From NCBI RefSeq assembly GCF_009789675.1, contig NZ_CP046913.1, forward strand, positions 806,001 through 870,000: a stretch of 64,000 bases of DNA, read 5' to 3'. This DNA comes from Paraburkholderia acidisoli. Its GTDB lineage: Bacteria; Pseudomonadota; Gammaproteobacteria; Burkholderiales; Burkholderiaceae. The notes beneath the pieces were generated by a model that saw only the letters and a program-made list of their open reading frames with translations, was not told the origin of the DNA and made no database searches. Both the position numbers and the translations under genes were made by a program. The first letter of the stretch is position 1, and every line of letters begins with the position of its first letter. Below are positions 1 to 10,947 of this stretch, in pieces.

Positions 1-848
1 TGCAGCAGCGCGGCGAGGCGCGCGCTTTCGGCGGCGAGACGCGTGCGCATGGCGGCTTGCCATGCCACGTCGCCGAACGCGTGCGTGACCGCGTGACGCG
101 CGGGGCCGCTCACGGTCCACGCGCCCAGTTGCGCGCGCAACGTGGCGAGCCAGCCGGGCGCGGCGAGCGCGAAGCCGCAGCGCGCCCCCGCGAGGCCGAA
201 GAACTTGCCGGGCGAGCGCAGCACCACGAGCCCGGCCAGATGCGTGGCGGCGGCGAGCGTCGCGTCGTGCCGATCCGGCGAGGTCTCGAAGGCATCGGCG
301 AAGGTTTCGTCGACGATCAAGCTGCCGCCGCGCGCCGCGAGTTGCGCATGCCAGCGCCGCAGCCGCGCGGCGTCGAGGCGCGTGGCGGTCGGATTGTTCG
401 GATTGACGACGACGGCATGCGTGACGGTGTCGGGCAAGGCCTCGGCGAACGCTTCATCGGCCAGATCGAGCGACACGACCTCGTGCCCGGCCTGCGCGAA
501 CGCGGGCGCGTACTCGCCGTAGGTGAGCGGCGCGATCGCCACGCGCGCGCGCGGCAGCAGCACGGGCAACGCGCGGATCGCCGCCTGACTGCCCGCGACC
601 GGCAGCACGTGCCGCGCGTCGGGGGCGCCGTAGTAGCGCGCGGCGCACGCGGCGAAACCGTCGCCTTCGTCGGGCAGGCGCCGCCATGCCGCCGCGGGCA
701 CCGGCGGCACCGGATAGCCGTGCGGATTGATGCCGGTCGAGAGATCGATCCAGTCGTCCCACGCGATGCCGTAGCGCTCTGCCGCCTCGTGCAGGTTGCC
801 GCCGTGCGCGACGAGCGCGTGCGGGTTGCGGTGCGTCGATTCAGCCAT
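1..848 (-). CDS. cobC: Threonine-phosphate decarboxylase (CobC/CobD-type aminotransferase), 3' end cut by window edge
   Basis: This is a PLP-dependent fold-type I enzyme that should decarboxylate L-threonine phosphate to the (R)-1-amino-2-propanol phosphate side arm of cobalamin. The protein begins MAESTHRNPHALVAHGGN and continues with the family hallmarks DLSTGINPHGYP, a VVNPNNPTAT segment and the PLP-lysine motif RSPGKFFGLAGARCGFA. About 282 codons are visible and the reading frame is still open at base 1, so the C-terminus is missing. The ATG overlaps the end of the upstream cobD gene by 8 bases, which indicates translational coupling in a cobU-cobD-cobC operon. The Salmonella name for this activity is cobD; cobC follows the usage common in Burkholderia annotation. 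The family is clear from sequence and the exact role is inferred from the cluster. Confidence 0.9.
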   Translation of the reverse strand, partial: MAESTHRNPHALVAHGGNLHEAAERYGIAWDDWIDLSTGINPHGYPVPPVPAAAWRRLPDEGDGFAACAARYYGAPDARHVLPVAGSQAAIRALPVLLPRARVAIAPLTYGEYAPAFAQAGHEVVSLDLADEAFAEALPDTVTHAVVVNPNNPTATRLDAARLRRWHAQLAARGGSLIVDETFADAFETSPDRHDATLAAATHLAGLVVLRSPGKFFGLAGARCGFALAAPGWLATLRAQLGAWTVSGPARHAVTHAFGDVAWQAAMRTRLAAESARLAALL

Positions 849-1776
849 GCGTCGCTACGCTCACGAAAGCCAGCGCCAGCAGCGCGGCGAGCCAGAGAAT
901 GGTGGTGCGCTCGACCAGCCGCAGCGCGGCGTCCACGTCCTGCGCGCGCGGCGGCGCGCCCGCGCCGAGCGTCGGGCGCTCCTCGATCGCGCCGTGGTAG
1001 ACGGCCGCGCCGCCGAGCAGCACGTTGAGACTGCCCGCGCCCGCCGCCATCACCGGGCCGGCGTTGGGGCTGTCCCAGCGGCGCGCCTGATCGCGCCAGC
1101 AGCGCAGCGCGCAGCGCGTGTCGCCGAGCAGCGCATAGCTCGCGGCCGTGAGGCGCGCGGGAATCCAGTTGAGCACGTCGTCGATACGCGCGGCCGCCCA
1201 GCCGAAGCGCAGGAAGCGCGGCGTGCGGTAGCCCCACATCGCGTCGAGCGTGTTGGCGAGGCGGAACGCGAGCGCGCCGGGGCCGCCCGCGATGGCGAAC
1301 CAGAACAGCGCGCCGAAGATCGCGTCGTTGCCGTTTTCGAGCGCCGACTCGACGGCGGCGCGCGAGAGCGCGGTGGCGTCGGCCTCGGCGGTGTCGCGCG
1401 AGACGATGCGCGCGGTCAGCGTGCGCGCGGCGGCGAGATCGCGCCGCGCGAGCGCCGCGCCGATCGGGGCGATGTGTTCGGCGAGGCTGCGCGCGCCGAG
1501 CGCGAACCACAGCAGCGCGACGTGCAGCGCCCACGCGAGCGGCCAGGGCAGCAGCGCGCACAGCAGCGCGGCGAGCAGCACCGGCGGCCCGACCACGGCG
1601 AACCACGCGAGCAGGCCGAGCGGACGGCCGCGGCGGCCCGTGTTCAAACGCGCCTCGACGCGGTTGGCGAACTGGCCGAACGCGATCAGCGGATGCGCGC
1701 GGCGCGGCTCGCCGAAGCGGCGGTCCGCCGCGAAGCCGGCCACGGCGAGCGCGGCGGTGACAGTCAGCGAAAGCAT
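841..1776 (-). CDS. cobD: Adenosylcobinamide-phosphate synthase (CobD/CbiB), inner membrane
   Basis: This 311-residue membrane protein attaches the aminopropanol phosphate side arm to adenosylcobyric acid. It starts MLSLTVTAALAVAGFAADRRFGEPRRAHPL, an N-terminal hydrophobic segment followed by the family's basic HPLIAFG motif. Further hydrophobic stretches lie near residues 55-90 and at the C-terminus (LWLAALLALAFVS). The central region contains the conserved ALENGNDAIFGALFWFAIAGGPGALAFRLANTLDAMWGY block (given here in pieces: ENGNDAIFGALFWFAIAG and RLANTLDAMWGY). The ATG shares one base with the cobU stop codon (TGATG), and the 3' end overlaps the cobC start by 8 bases, so the three genes are tightly coupled. 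Its substrate would come from CobC on one side and CobQ on the other. Confidence 0.93.
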   Translation of the reverse strand: MLSLTVTAALAVAGFAADRRFGEPRRAHPLIAFGQFANRVEARLNTGRRGRPLGLLAWFAVVGPPVLLAALLCALLPWPLAWALHVALLWFALGARSLAEHIAPIGAALARRDLAAARTLTARIVSRDTAEADATALSRAAVESALENGNDAIFGALFWFAIAGGPGALAFRLANTLDAMWGYRTPRFLRFGWAAARIDDVLNWIPARLTAASYALLGDTRCALRCWRDQARRWDSPNAGPVMAAGAGSLNVLLGGAAVYHGAIEERPTLGAGAPPRAQDVDAALRLVERTTILWLAALLALAFVSVATHG

Positions 1777-2339
1777 CAGGAATCCTTGAGCGGCGCCTTG
1801 AGCACCAGCGGCAGCCCGGCGGCCACGAGCATGGCGCGGTCGGCGAGCGCGGCGATGCGCTGGTTCAGGCGGCCGAGTTCGTCGACATAAAGCCGCGTGG
1901 CCGCGCCCATCGGCACGACGCCCATGCCGATCTCGTTGCTCACCACGAGCACGGTGCCGCGCGCGCGCTCGCAGGCGGCGGCGAAGGCGTCGATACGCTC
2001 GCGCCAGTCGGGCAGCGGCGTCGCGCCATCGACGGAATCGGGCGCGCAGAGCAGGTTGGCGAGCCAGAGCGTGAGGCAGTCGATCAGCACGCAGCGGCCG
2101 GGCGCGGCGGCCGCGTCGAGCGCGCCCGCGAGGTCGAGCGGCGCGGCCGCGAAGCCCCATTGCGCGGGCCGGCGCGCGCGATGATGAGCGATGCGCGCGG
2201 CGAATTCGGCGTCGTCGCTCGTGCGTGCCGTGGCGACGTAGGTGACGGCGAGGCCGCTTTCGGCCGCGAGGCGCTCGGCGTAAGCGCTCTTGCCCGAGCG
2301 CGCGCCGCCGACGATGAAGGTGAGATCGCGCGAAATCAT
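1776..2339 (-). CDS. cobU: Bifunctional adenosylcobinamide kinase / adenosylcobinamide-phosphate guanylyltransferase
   Basis: This 187-residue enzyme phosphorylates adenosylcobinamide and then transfers GMP to it, activating the corrinoid for nucleotide-loop assembly. A P-loop GGARSGKS lies at residues 11-18 and is followed by YAERLAA. The ARIAHHRARRPAQW segment carries the histidine expected to be guanylylated and the typical RPxxW. VLIDCLTLWLANLL and VVSNEIGMGVVP are the other CobU family blocks. The chosen ATG at 2339 gives the usual length; upstream in-frame sequence has no family character. The gene is first in a minus-strand operon with cobD and cobC and is divergent from cobQ across a 249-base gap. 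Confidence 0.94.
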   Translation of the reverse strand: MISRDLTFIVGGARSGKSAYAERLAAESGLAVTYVATARTSDDAEFAARIAHHRARRPAQWGFAAAPLDLAGALDAAAAPGRCVLIDCLTLWLANLLCAPDSVDGATPLPDWRERIDAFAAACERARGTVLVVSNEIGMGVVPMGAATRLYVDELGRLNQRIAALADRAMLVAAGLPLVLKAPLKDS

Positions 2340-2548
2340 CGCGTGATTGTAACGGCTGCGGGATGTCGTTCGCGGGTCGCTGGCGCCGCTATCGCGGGCC
2401 GATCTCGTCGCGTTCGTGCGTGGAATACCCGTTGAAACCCCGTGGATGACAAGCCGATCCGGCCCGCGCCGCGTGCGGATCGCGCGCGAATGGGCCTTAT
2501 CCGGACGGCTAACGTTCGCGCCGCGTGCCACGAAGCCGCGCCGGGCAA

Positions 2549-2557
2549 TGGGATAAT
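2549..2557 (+). promoter_or_regulatory. Extended -10 promoter candidate for cobQ
   Basis: TG-G-GATAAT matches an extended -10 element (TGnTATAAT) with one mismatch and lies 31 bases before the cobQ ATG. No -35 is visible. If used, the leader would be about 25 bases, too short for a cobalamin riboswitch. Confidence 0.4.
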
Positions 2558-2588
2558 GCGCACTCGTATTCACCGGGTTTCGCGCTTC

Positions 2589-4181
2589 ATGACCGCCACG
2601 CCAACTGCCGCGCCTGCTCCTGCCTCGGCCTCGATCCCCGCCGTTCCCCGGGGCGCGCTGATGATCCAGGGCACCACGTCCGACGCGGGCAAGAGCACGC
2701 TCGTCGCCGGGCTGTGCCGGCTCGCGCGCCGCGCGGGCGTGCGCGTCGCGCCGTTCAAGCCGCAGAACATGGCGCTCAACAGCGCCGTGACCGTGGACGG
2801 CGGCGAGATCGGCCGTGCCCAGGCGCTGCAGGCCATCGCGGCGGGCATCGAGGCGCACACCGACCTCAACCCGGTGCTGCTCAAGCCCAATAGCGACCTC
2901 GGCTCGCAGGTCATCATCCACGGCAAGGCGCGCATGAATCTCAACGCGCGTGCCTATCAGGACTACAAGCCGCTCGCGCGCGTGGCCGTGCTCGAATCGT
3001 ACGGGCGGCTTCGCGCGCGCTACGAAACCGTGTTCGTGGAGGGTGCGGGCAGTCCCGCCGAGATCAATCTGCGCGCCAACGACATTGCCAACATGGGTTT
3101 TGCCGAAGCCGTGGATTGCCCCGTCGTGCTGGTCGCCGACATCGACCGGGGCGGCGTGTTCGCGCATCTGCTCGGCACGCTCGCGTGTCTTTCGGAAAGC
3201 GAGCGCGCGCGCGTGGCGGGTTTTGTCATCAACCGGTTTCGCGGCGACCCCGCGCTGCTCAAGCCCGGCCTCGACTGGCTCGAAGCGCAAACGGGCAAGC
3301 CCGTGCTCGGCGTCGTGCCGTACCTGCACGGCCTCACGCTCGACGCCGAGGACATGCTGCCCGGCGTCGCGCACAGCGGCGCGTGCGCCGCGGGCGAGAT
3401 CCTGCGCGTGGTGGTGCCCGCGCTGCCGCACATCAGCAATCACACCGATTTCGACGCGCTGCGGGCGCACGCGCAGGTCGATTTCCGCTACGTGCGCACG
3501 GGCGAGACGCCGCCCGCCGCCGACCTCGTGATCCTGCCCGGCTCGAAGAACGTGCGCGACGACCTTGCCTGGCTGCGCGCGCAGGGCTGGGAAGCGGCGC
3601 TCGCGCGGCACCTGCGCTACGGCGGCCGTGTGATCGGCATTTGCGGCGGCATGCAGATGCTGGGGCGCTCGATTACCGACCCGCACGGCGTGGAGGGCGA
3701 GCCCGGCGCGGTGGCGGGCTTCGGCTGGCTCGACTACGAGACCGAGCTCACGCGCGAGAAAACGCTGAAAAACGTTACGGGCGCGCTCGCCCTGGACGCT
3801 TCGGCGGAAGGCGGGGGCGCGGCGCGCGTGAGCGGCTACGAGATTCACATGGGCGAAACGCGCGGGCCGGCGCTGGCAACACCCGCGCTGTATCTCGCCG
3901 ATACCCCGGGTCTTGCCGATAACCCGGGCGAACGGCGCAATGACCGCCGTGCCGACGGCGCGCGTTCGGCGGACGGACAGATTCTCGCGACCTACGTGCA
4001 CGGGTTGTTCGACACGCCCGAAGCCTGCGCGGCGCTGCTGCGCTGGGCGGGGCTGGCGGGTGCCACCGCGGTCGACTACCCGGCGCTGCGCGAAGCCTCG
4101 CTGGACCGACTCGCCGACACGTTGGCGGCCAGCCTCGACCTGCCGCGCTTGTTCGGCGCGATTCGCGAGGCGCGCGGCTGA
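2589..4181 (+). CDS. cobQ: Cobyric acid synthase (glutamine-dependent amidase)
   Basis: This 530-residue enzyme amidates four peripheral carboxylates of the corrin ring using glutamine and ATP. The dethiobiotin-synthetase-like N-terminal domain has the nucleotide motif [10 protein letters not shown] at residues 28-37, KPQNMALNS, and the [12 protein letters not shown] block. The C-terminal class I glutaminase domain has the nucleophile in [10 protein letters not shown] (Cys352) and its histidine partner in YVHGLFD (His471). The ATG at 2589 ([13 protein letters not shown]) was chosen because upstream in-frame sequence lacks family similarity and an extended -10 sits just before it. An insertion rich in Arg and Asp ([21 protein letters not shown], around residues 440-460) separates the last two glutaminase motifs. 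The gene is divergent from cobU. Confidence 0.95.
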   Translation: MTATPTAAPAPASASIPAVPRGALMIQGTTSDAGKSTLVAGLCRLARRAGVRVAPFKPQNMALNSAVTVDGGEIGRAQALQAIAAGIEAHTDLNPVLLKPNSDLGSQVIIHGKARMNLNARAYQDYKPLARVAVLESYGRLRARYETVFVEGAGSPAEINLRANDIANMGFAEAVDCPVVLVADIDRGGVFAHLLGTLACLSESERARVAGFVINRFRGDPALLKPGLDWLEAQTGKPVLGVVPYLHGLTLDAEDMLPGVAHSGACAAGEILRVVVPALPHISNHTDFDALRAHAQVDFRYVRTGETPPAADLVILPGSKNVRDDLAWLRAQGWEAALARHLRYGGRVIGICGGMQMLGRSITDPHGVEGEPGAVAGFGWLDYETELTREKTLKNVTGALALDASAEGGGAARVSGYEIHMGETRGPALATPALYLADTPGLADNPGERRNDRRADGARSADGQILATYVHGLFDTPEACAALLRWAGLAGATAVDYPALREASLDRLADTLAASLDLPRLFGAIREARG

Positions 4182-4267
4182 GTGTGGCGGGTTATGGATG
4201 CGCGCCGGCCGTTGGCCGCTTGCGCCCGGGCGCGTTCGGTGCCGCGTGGCCCTGCGGCGTTAGTACG

Positions 4268-4687
4268 TTAGTACAACACCATCTGCGTGCAACGGAACAG
4301 GGCGATGGTCTTGCCGTCCGGGCCCGTCACGGTGGCGTCCCAGACCTGCGTGCTGCGGCCGAGATGCACGCCCGTGGCGACGGCCGAAATCGTGCCTTCG
4401 CGCGCGGTGCCGAGATGGTTGCTCTTGATCTCGATGGTCGTGAAATTCTTCGCGTTGGGCGGCAGATGCGCGAGGCAGGCGTAGCCGCAGGCAGTATCCG
4501 CGAGGCCGATTACGGTGGCCGCGTGCAGGAAGCCGTTGGGCGCGAGCAGTTCGCTGCGTATGTCGAGTTCGGCGCGCAACTGGCCCTGTTCGAGGGCGAT
4601 GGGGCGCAGCCCGAGCAGGTCGGGCAGGCGGCCGCGCTGGCGCTCCAGCAGCGTTTCGATCGTGACGTCGGTGCGTAACGTGCTCAT
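4268..4687 (-). CDS. PaaI/YdiI-type hotdog thioesterase
   Basis: This 139-residue protein (MSTLRTDVTIETLLERQRG...) is a single hotdog-fold domain of the PaaI family, which hydrolyses acyl-CoA thioesters. The recognisable region is ELLAPNGFLHAATVIGLADTACGYA, in which the HAA..D segment corresponds to the usual HGG...D active-site helix, followed by TTIEIKSNHLGTAREG and VWDATVTGPDGKTIALFRCTQ. A strong ribosome site AAGGAGA lies 8 bases before the ATG at 4687. It is transcribed away from the ParA gene and converges with cobQ. The substrate cannot be told from sequence. A tandem GTTAGTAC pair (4259-4274) covers its stop codon. Confidence 0.88.
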   Translation of the reverse strand: MSTLRTDVTIETLLERQRGRLPDLLGLRPIALEQGQLRAELDIRSELLAPNGFLHAATVIGLADTACGYACLAHLPPNAKNFTTIEIKSNHLGTAREGTISAVATGVHLGRSTQVWDATVTGPDGKTIALFRCTQMVLY

Positions 4688-4968
4688 GGTCGGGGATCTC
4701 CTTGTCGTCGTTGGGGATGATTGCGCTGCGATCTCGCGCGATTCGCCGATAATATCGGACGGTCGATGCCTGGCGCCGGCTCGTATGCAGGATCCCGGGT
4801 GCGAAATCCGGCGGAATCGCGCTTCGAACTCCGAAGGGAAACCGCGCGAAGGGCGTCGGTCGGTCAGCAACACCAGGCATCGAGCAACACGAAGCATCGA
4901 GCAACACCTGGCATCAAGAACACGGCAATCCGGCTGGCCGAGCGCCAGCCATCCTGACGGGAGCATTC
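4688..4968. other. Divergent intergenic region between thioesterase and ParA
   Basis: This 281-base region holds a palindrome CCGAT-AAT-ATCGG (4746-4758) that contains -10-like sequences on both strands (GATAAT on plus, TATTAT on minus), and three 17-bp tandem repeats (separate entry). No small gene is convincing here. Confidence 0.55.
4866..4916 (+). repeat. Three tandem 17-bp direct repeats upstream of parA
   Basis: Units: AGCAACACCAGGCATCG (4866-4882), AGCAACACGAAGCATCG (4883-4899), AGCAACACCTGGCATCA (4900-4916). They are contiguous, differ at one to three positions, and a degenerate fourth copy may follow at 4917-4933. They end 52 bases before the ParA start codon. They could be binding sites or a simple expansion of a short sequence. 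Confidence 0.8.
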
Positions 4969-5595
4969 ATGACGGTAATCGTGGTGGCGAATCCCAAAGG
5001 CGGCGTGGGGAAGAGCACGCTGTCCACCAATCTGGCGGGCTATTTCGCCGCGCAAGGCGAGTGGGTCGCGCTCGCTGACCTCGACCGGCAGCAGTCGGCG
5101 CACGCGTGGCTCGACATGCGGCCCGCAACGCTGCCGCCCATCGAAAGCTGGAAGGTCGATCTGGACAATCCGGTGAAGCCGCCCAAGGGCCTCGAGCACG
5201 CCGTCATCGACACGCCGGCGGGCCTGCACGGCAATCGCCTCGGCGCGATCATCGAGCTGGCCGACCGCGTGGTCGTGCCGCTCCAGCCATCGATGTTCGA
5301 CATTCTCGCGACCAAGGACTTCCTCGACCGTCTGGCGAAGGAAAAGGCGGTGCGCAAGGGCGCGATCAAGGTGGGCGTGGTGGGCATGCGCGTGGATGCC
5401 CGCACGCGCTCGGCCGAGCAGTTGCAGCGCTTCGTGGAAGGGCTCGACCTGCCCGTGCTGGGCTGGCTGCGCGACACGCAGAATTACGTGCAGCTCGCGG
5501 CGCACGGCCTCACGCTCTGGGACGTGGCGAAGAGCCGCGTGGAGAAGGATCTCGATCAGTGGCAGTCGATCATCGACTGGCTTAACGAGAAGTAA
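4969..5595 (+). CDS. Orphan ParA/MinD-type ATPase
   Basis: This 208-residue protein is a deviant Walker-A ATPase. The motif KGGVGKST is at residues 10-17 with the ParA-specific lysine Lys10; ALADLDRQQSA and HAVIDTPAGLHG correspond to the switch and Walker-B strands. It lacks an N-terminal DNA-binding extension, so it is the short ParA/MipZ/MinD-like form. No ParB gene or parS site is seen nearby, so chromosome segregation is unlikely to be its job. Related short orphan ParAs position protein complexes at the pole or mid-cell, but the cargo here is unknown. The gene sits between the thioesterase and panD. The start MTVIVV has a GGGAGC ribosome site 7-8 bases upstream. Confidence 0.9.
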   Translation: MTVIVVANPKGGVGKSTLSTNLAGYFAAQGEWVALADLDRQQSAHAWLDMRPATLPPIESWKVDLDNPVKPPKGLEHAVIDTPAGLHGNRLGAIIELADRVVVPLQPSMFDILATKDFLDRLAKEKAVRKGAIKVGVVGMRVDARTRSAEQLQRFVEGLDLPVLGWLRDTQNYVQLAAHGLTLWDVAKSRVEKDLDQWQSIIDWLNEK

Positions 5596-5716
5596 GCGGG
5601 AAACGCGCGACGCTCCCGCGGGAAATCAGTAAAAAACCCCGCTGGCTCGTGGCGGCGCGCGTCGCGCAATACGGCGCGCGCCGTGAGACGAAGCCGCCGT
5701 CGGGCTGCGCGAGCGC

Positions 5717-6103
5717 TCAGGTCCAGCTTTGCGTCGGCACGTGGTCGCGGCTGCCCTTGATGCGGTTGTTTTCGTCGACGAACACGAGGTCGGGCTTCCA
5801 GCCGGCCTTCAGTTCTTCTTCTTCCACGTTGGCGAACGCCGCGATGATCACGAGGTCGCCCAGTTGCGCGCGGCGTGCCGCCGAGCCGTTCAGCGAGATC
5901 ATGCCGCTGCCGCGCTCGCCCTTGATCGCATAGGTCGAGAAGCGCTCGCCGTTGTTGATGTTCCAGATGTCGATGCGCTCGTTTTCCACGATATTGGCGG
6001 CTTCGAGCAGGTTTTCGTCGATGGCGCACGAACCTTCGTAATGCAGCTCGCAGTGCGTGACGGCGGCGCGGTGGATCTTCGACTTGAGCATATGGCGTTG
6101 CAT
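5717..6103 (-). CDS. panD: Aspartate 1-decarboxylase proenzyme
   Basis: This 128-residue pyruvoyl enzyme converts aspartate to beta-alanine for pantothenate synthesis. The self-cleavage site Gly24-Ser25 is in YEGSCAI, and Lys9 and the [19 protein letters not shown] region are conserved. Length is normal. An excellent ribosome site AAGGAGAA precedes the ATG at 6103; a second Met at residue 5 is possible. It lies downstream of panC on the same strand with a 163-base gap, so beta-alanine supply and its condensation with pantoate are encoded together. A weak hairpin before a T-run (5631-5655, minus strand) may end the transcript. Confidence 0.97.
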   Translation of the reverse strand: MQRHMLKSKIHRAAVTHCELHYEGSCAIDENLLEAANIVENERIDIWNINNGERFSTYAIKGERGSGMISLNGSAARRAQLGDLVIIAAFANVEEEELKAGWKPDLVFVDENNRIKGSRDHVPTQSWT

Positions 6104-6266
6104 GGCGTTCTCCTTTTGCGCAACGCGCGCGGCGGGGCCGGCGGCGCGTGGCGCTTCAATACGGTAAGGCGGCGTGACCGGCGGCCGCGCAGTCGGCGGC
6201 CAGCACGCGGCGAAAGAGGTAAAAGCGGCGGCAAAAACGGAGGCAAAAGCGGCGATCGGCGCGCGC

Positions 6267-8493
<2,227 letters not shown>

Positions 8494-9024
8494 GGCTGAC
8501 GTCCGGTTGGTGAGACGGCGCGCGGGCTGGCGCCGCGCCGCGAATTCTGTCGGCGGCAATTTTACCGCAAGGCAAGGCGGCGGAACATCCGCGCGGGCGG
8601 GGCCGTGCAACACGGCCGTCGGTCAATCGCGCCCCGATTGCTCCGGGATCGATCCGGAATCGATCCGGGCGGGCTCCAGTCTGATTCCGGGCGCGATAGG
8701 CACCGCGTCCACGGTGGCTCCGCGCCGGACTCGCGCCGGACTCGCGCCGCAAGCGCCGCAAGCGCCGCGCCGGGCTTACGACCCGGTTGCGCGCGCATGA
8801 CATTCCGGTGACGCAGGGTGGCCACAGCGGGCGGCCGCACCGGCGCCCGCGTCGGCATCGTCCTCAACTTTGCGCAGCGTCCTGGGGTAATCACGCGATG
8901 ATGTGGTGAAATATCGCGTTTGCGCTCGTGCGCGCCCGTGTCCTCGCTCGCCGCCGCCTTGCGCGCCAGCCGATGACGCCGGCGCCTTCGGCGAAACCAG
9001 TTCTACGACAGCCGGAGGTCTTGT
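8494..9024. other. 531-base divergent intergenic region (DUF3460 / tamA)
   Basis: This region contains a direct repeat ATCGATCCGG (8648-8657 and 8659-8668), short GCGCCG-rich repeats around 8725-8775, and an inverted CGCGAT...ATATCGCG near 8894-8920. No gene is convincing. It should hold divergent promoters for scpA and tamA, but no strong -35/-10 pair was seen. Confidence 0.5.
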
Positions 9025-10947
9025 TTGGCGGGATGGGTGATCGAAGCGTTGCGCGCATGGCGCCGCACCACGCGTGCGGCGCGGCCACGGCACGCCGCAA
9101 CCGCGGGCCGTCCCGGGTTCCTCGAGCACCGCGAGCCAGCGGCTGCCGGCGCGCGCGGCCGCCTTGTTTCCACGCTTCTCCTGAGCTGCGTCGCCGGGCC
9201 GCTGTTCGGGCTGGTCGCCGCCACGCCCGCGCACGCCGACCTGTCGAGCCTCTGGCCGTGGTCGCACGCCAAGACCTACTACAACGTCGAGATCGCCACG
9301 GAGCCGCGCGAGTTGCGCAAGCTGCTGGAGGCGCATCTCGACATCGCGCGCTTCGCCACGCGCGCCGACGTCAGCGAAGACCAGTTCGACTTTCTCGTGA
9401 CCGCCACGCCCCAGCAGGTGCGCGATCTCGCCTCGACGGACGGCTATTTTTCGCCGGTCGTGCGTACCGACGTGCAGACCGTCGACGGCAAGCGCCACGT
9501 CAAGGTGAGCGTGGACGCCGGACCGCGCACGCAGATCGCCTCGGTGCAGCTCACGTTCCGCGGCCCCGTGCTCACCGAAGATCGCGCGCAGGAAAACGCC
9601 GCGCGCTTCGCGTTCTCGCTGCACGACGGCGACGCGTTCACGCAATCGGGCTGGGACGACGCCAAGAGCGCCGCGCTGCGCGCGCTGCAGGCGCGCCGTT
9701 ATCTGGGCGCGAAAATCGCGCGTTCCGAGGCGCGCGTCGATCCGCTCAAGCACGAGGCGCAACTTTCCGTAACGTTCGACAGCGGCCCGACCTTCACGAT
9801 GGGCAAGCTCGACGTGTCGGGCACGCGGCGCTATCCGGCGTGGATCGTCGACAACGTCAACCCGCTCACCGAAGGCGAAATCTACGACGTGAACCGCGTG
9901 ACCGAACTGCAGCGCCAGTTGCAGAACACGCCGTACTACGCGAGCGTGGCGACCGACATCGACGACAACACGCAAAAACCGAACGAAACGCCCGTGCACG
10001 TGAAGGTGAGCGAGTATCCGTACAACAACTTCCGCGGCGGCGTGGGCTATTCGACCGACACCGGCGCGCACGTGCAGGGCGGCTACACGTATCTCGACAC
10101 CTTCGGCAAGGCGTGGCCGTTCCAGATGCAGGGCCGCCTCGACCAGATCCAGAAGTACGGCCAGGTGCAGTTGTCGATGCCGCCGGGCCCGCGCGCGTGG
10201 ACCAACAGCGTGCTCGCGTCGTACACCACCACGGACGTGTCCGACACCACCATCTACAGCGCCCGTGTGGGCGTGCAGCGCACGCGCACCTCGCAGAACA
10301 TCGACTACGCCTATTCGCTGATGTTCTACGACGACCGCATCACGCAGAACGTCGGCGAGGCAACGCGCGCGCATGCGCTCGTGCCGTCGTGGTCATGGAC
10401 GCGCCGCAACGTGGACGACCCGCTGTTCCCGCGCTCCGGCAACCTGATTCGCGTGGAGGCCGGTTTCGGCGTGAAGGGCGCGGGCTCCGACCAGACCTTC
10501 GTGCGCGGTTACGCGCGCGGCCAGCAATATCTGCCGATCGGGCGCAGCGACATCATGCTGTTCCGCGCCGAACTGGGCGGCGTGTTCACGAGCGGGTCGT
10601 CGTCGGAGATTCCGGCCTCGCTGCTGTTCCGCGCGGGCGGTTCGAACTCGGTGCGCGGCTACGGCTTCGAGAGCATCGGCAACAATGTCGCGGGCTCGAT
10701 CTTGCCCACCAAATACCTCGTGACCGGTTCGGCCGAGTATCAGCACTGGTTCAGCCACGACTGGGGCGGCGCGGCGTTCTTCGACGTGGGCACCGCCACC
10801 GACACCTGGGGCGAAAAGCAGTTCGATCCGGGCGCGGGCATCGGGGCGCGCTGGCGCAGCCCGGTCGGCCCCGTCAACGTCGATCTCGCCTATGGCTTCC
10901 GCAACCATAGCGTGCGGCCGTATCTGACTCTCGGGATCGCTTTCTGA
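9025..10947 (+). CDS. tamA: Translocation and assembly module outer-membrane protein TamA
   Basis: This 640-residue Omp85-family protein partners with TamB to insert beta-barrel and autotransporter proteins. It has POTRA-like repeats (about residues 85-300, e.g. GPTFTMGKLDVSGTRRYP and EGEIYDVNRVTELQRQLQNTPYY, a typical last POTRA), then a 16-strand-type barrel with the family block FRAGGSNSVRGYGFESIG and a C-terminal strand ending LTLGIAF. The start is probably TTG at 9025, because a GGAGG ribosome site lies 6 bases before it and no ATG precedes the signal peptide. This gives an unusually long, Arg-rich n-region of about 45 residues before the hydrophobic core and the Ala-His-Ala cleavage site near residue 72. 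GTG at 9037 is an alternative. The stop overlaps the tamB start (TGATG). Confidence 0.92.
   Translation: MAGWVIEALRAWRRTTRAARPRHAATAGRPGFLEHREPAAAGARGRLVSTLLLSCVAGPLFGLVAATPAHADLSSLWPWSHAKTYYNVEIATEPRELRKLLEAHLDIARFATRADVSEDQFDFLVTATPQQVRDLASTDGYFSPVVRTDVQTVDGKRHVKVSVDAGPRTQIASVQLTFRGPVLTEDRAQENAARFAFSLHDGDAFTQSGWDDAKSAALRALQARRYLGAKIARSEARVDPLKHEAQLSVTFDSGPTFTMGKLDVSGTRRYPAWIVDNVNPLTEGEIYDVNRVTELQRQLQNTPYYASVATDIDDNTQKPNETPVHVKVSEYPYNNFRGGVGYSTDTGAHVQGGYTYLDTFGKAWPFQMQGRLDQIQKYGQVQLSMPPGPRAWTNSVLASYTTTDVSDTTIYSARVGVQRTRTSQNIDYAYSLMFYDDRITQNVGEATRAHALVPSWSWTRRNVDDPLFPRSGNLIRVEAGFGVKGAGSDQTFVRGYARGQQYLPIGRSDIMLFRAELGGVFTSGSSSEIPASLLFRAGGSNSVRGYGFESIGNNVAGSILPTKYLVTGSAEYQHWFSHDWGGAAFFDVGTATDTWGEKQFDPGAGIGARWRSPVGPVNVDLAYGFRNHSVRPYLTLGIAF

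Noticed and set aside
2340..2588. Cobalamin riboswitch upstream of cobU or cobQ
   Set aside because: No B12-box or conserved riboswitch core was found, and the likely cobQ leader is only about 25 bases.
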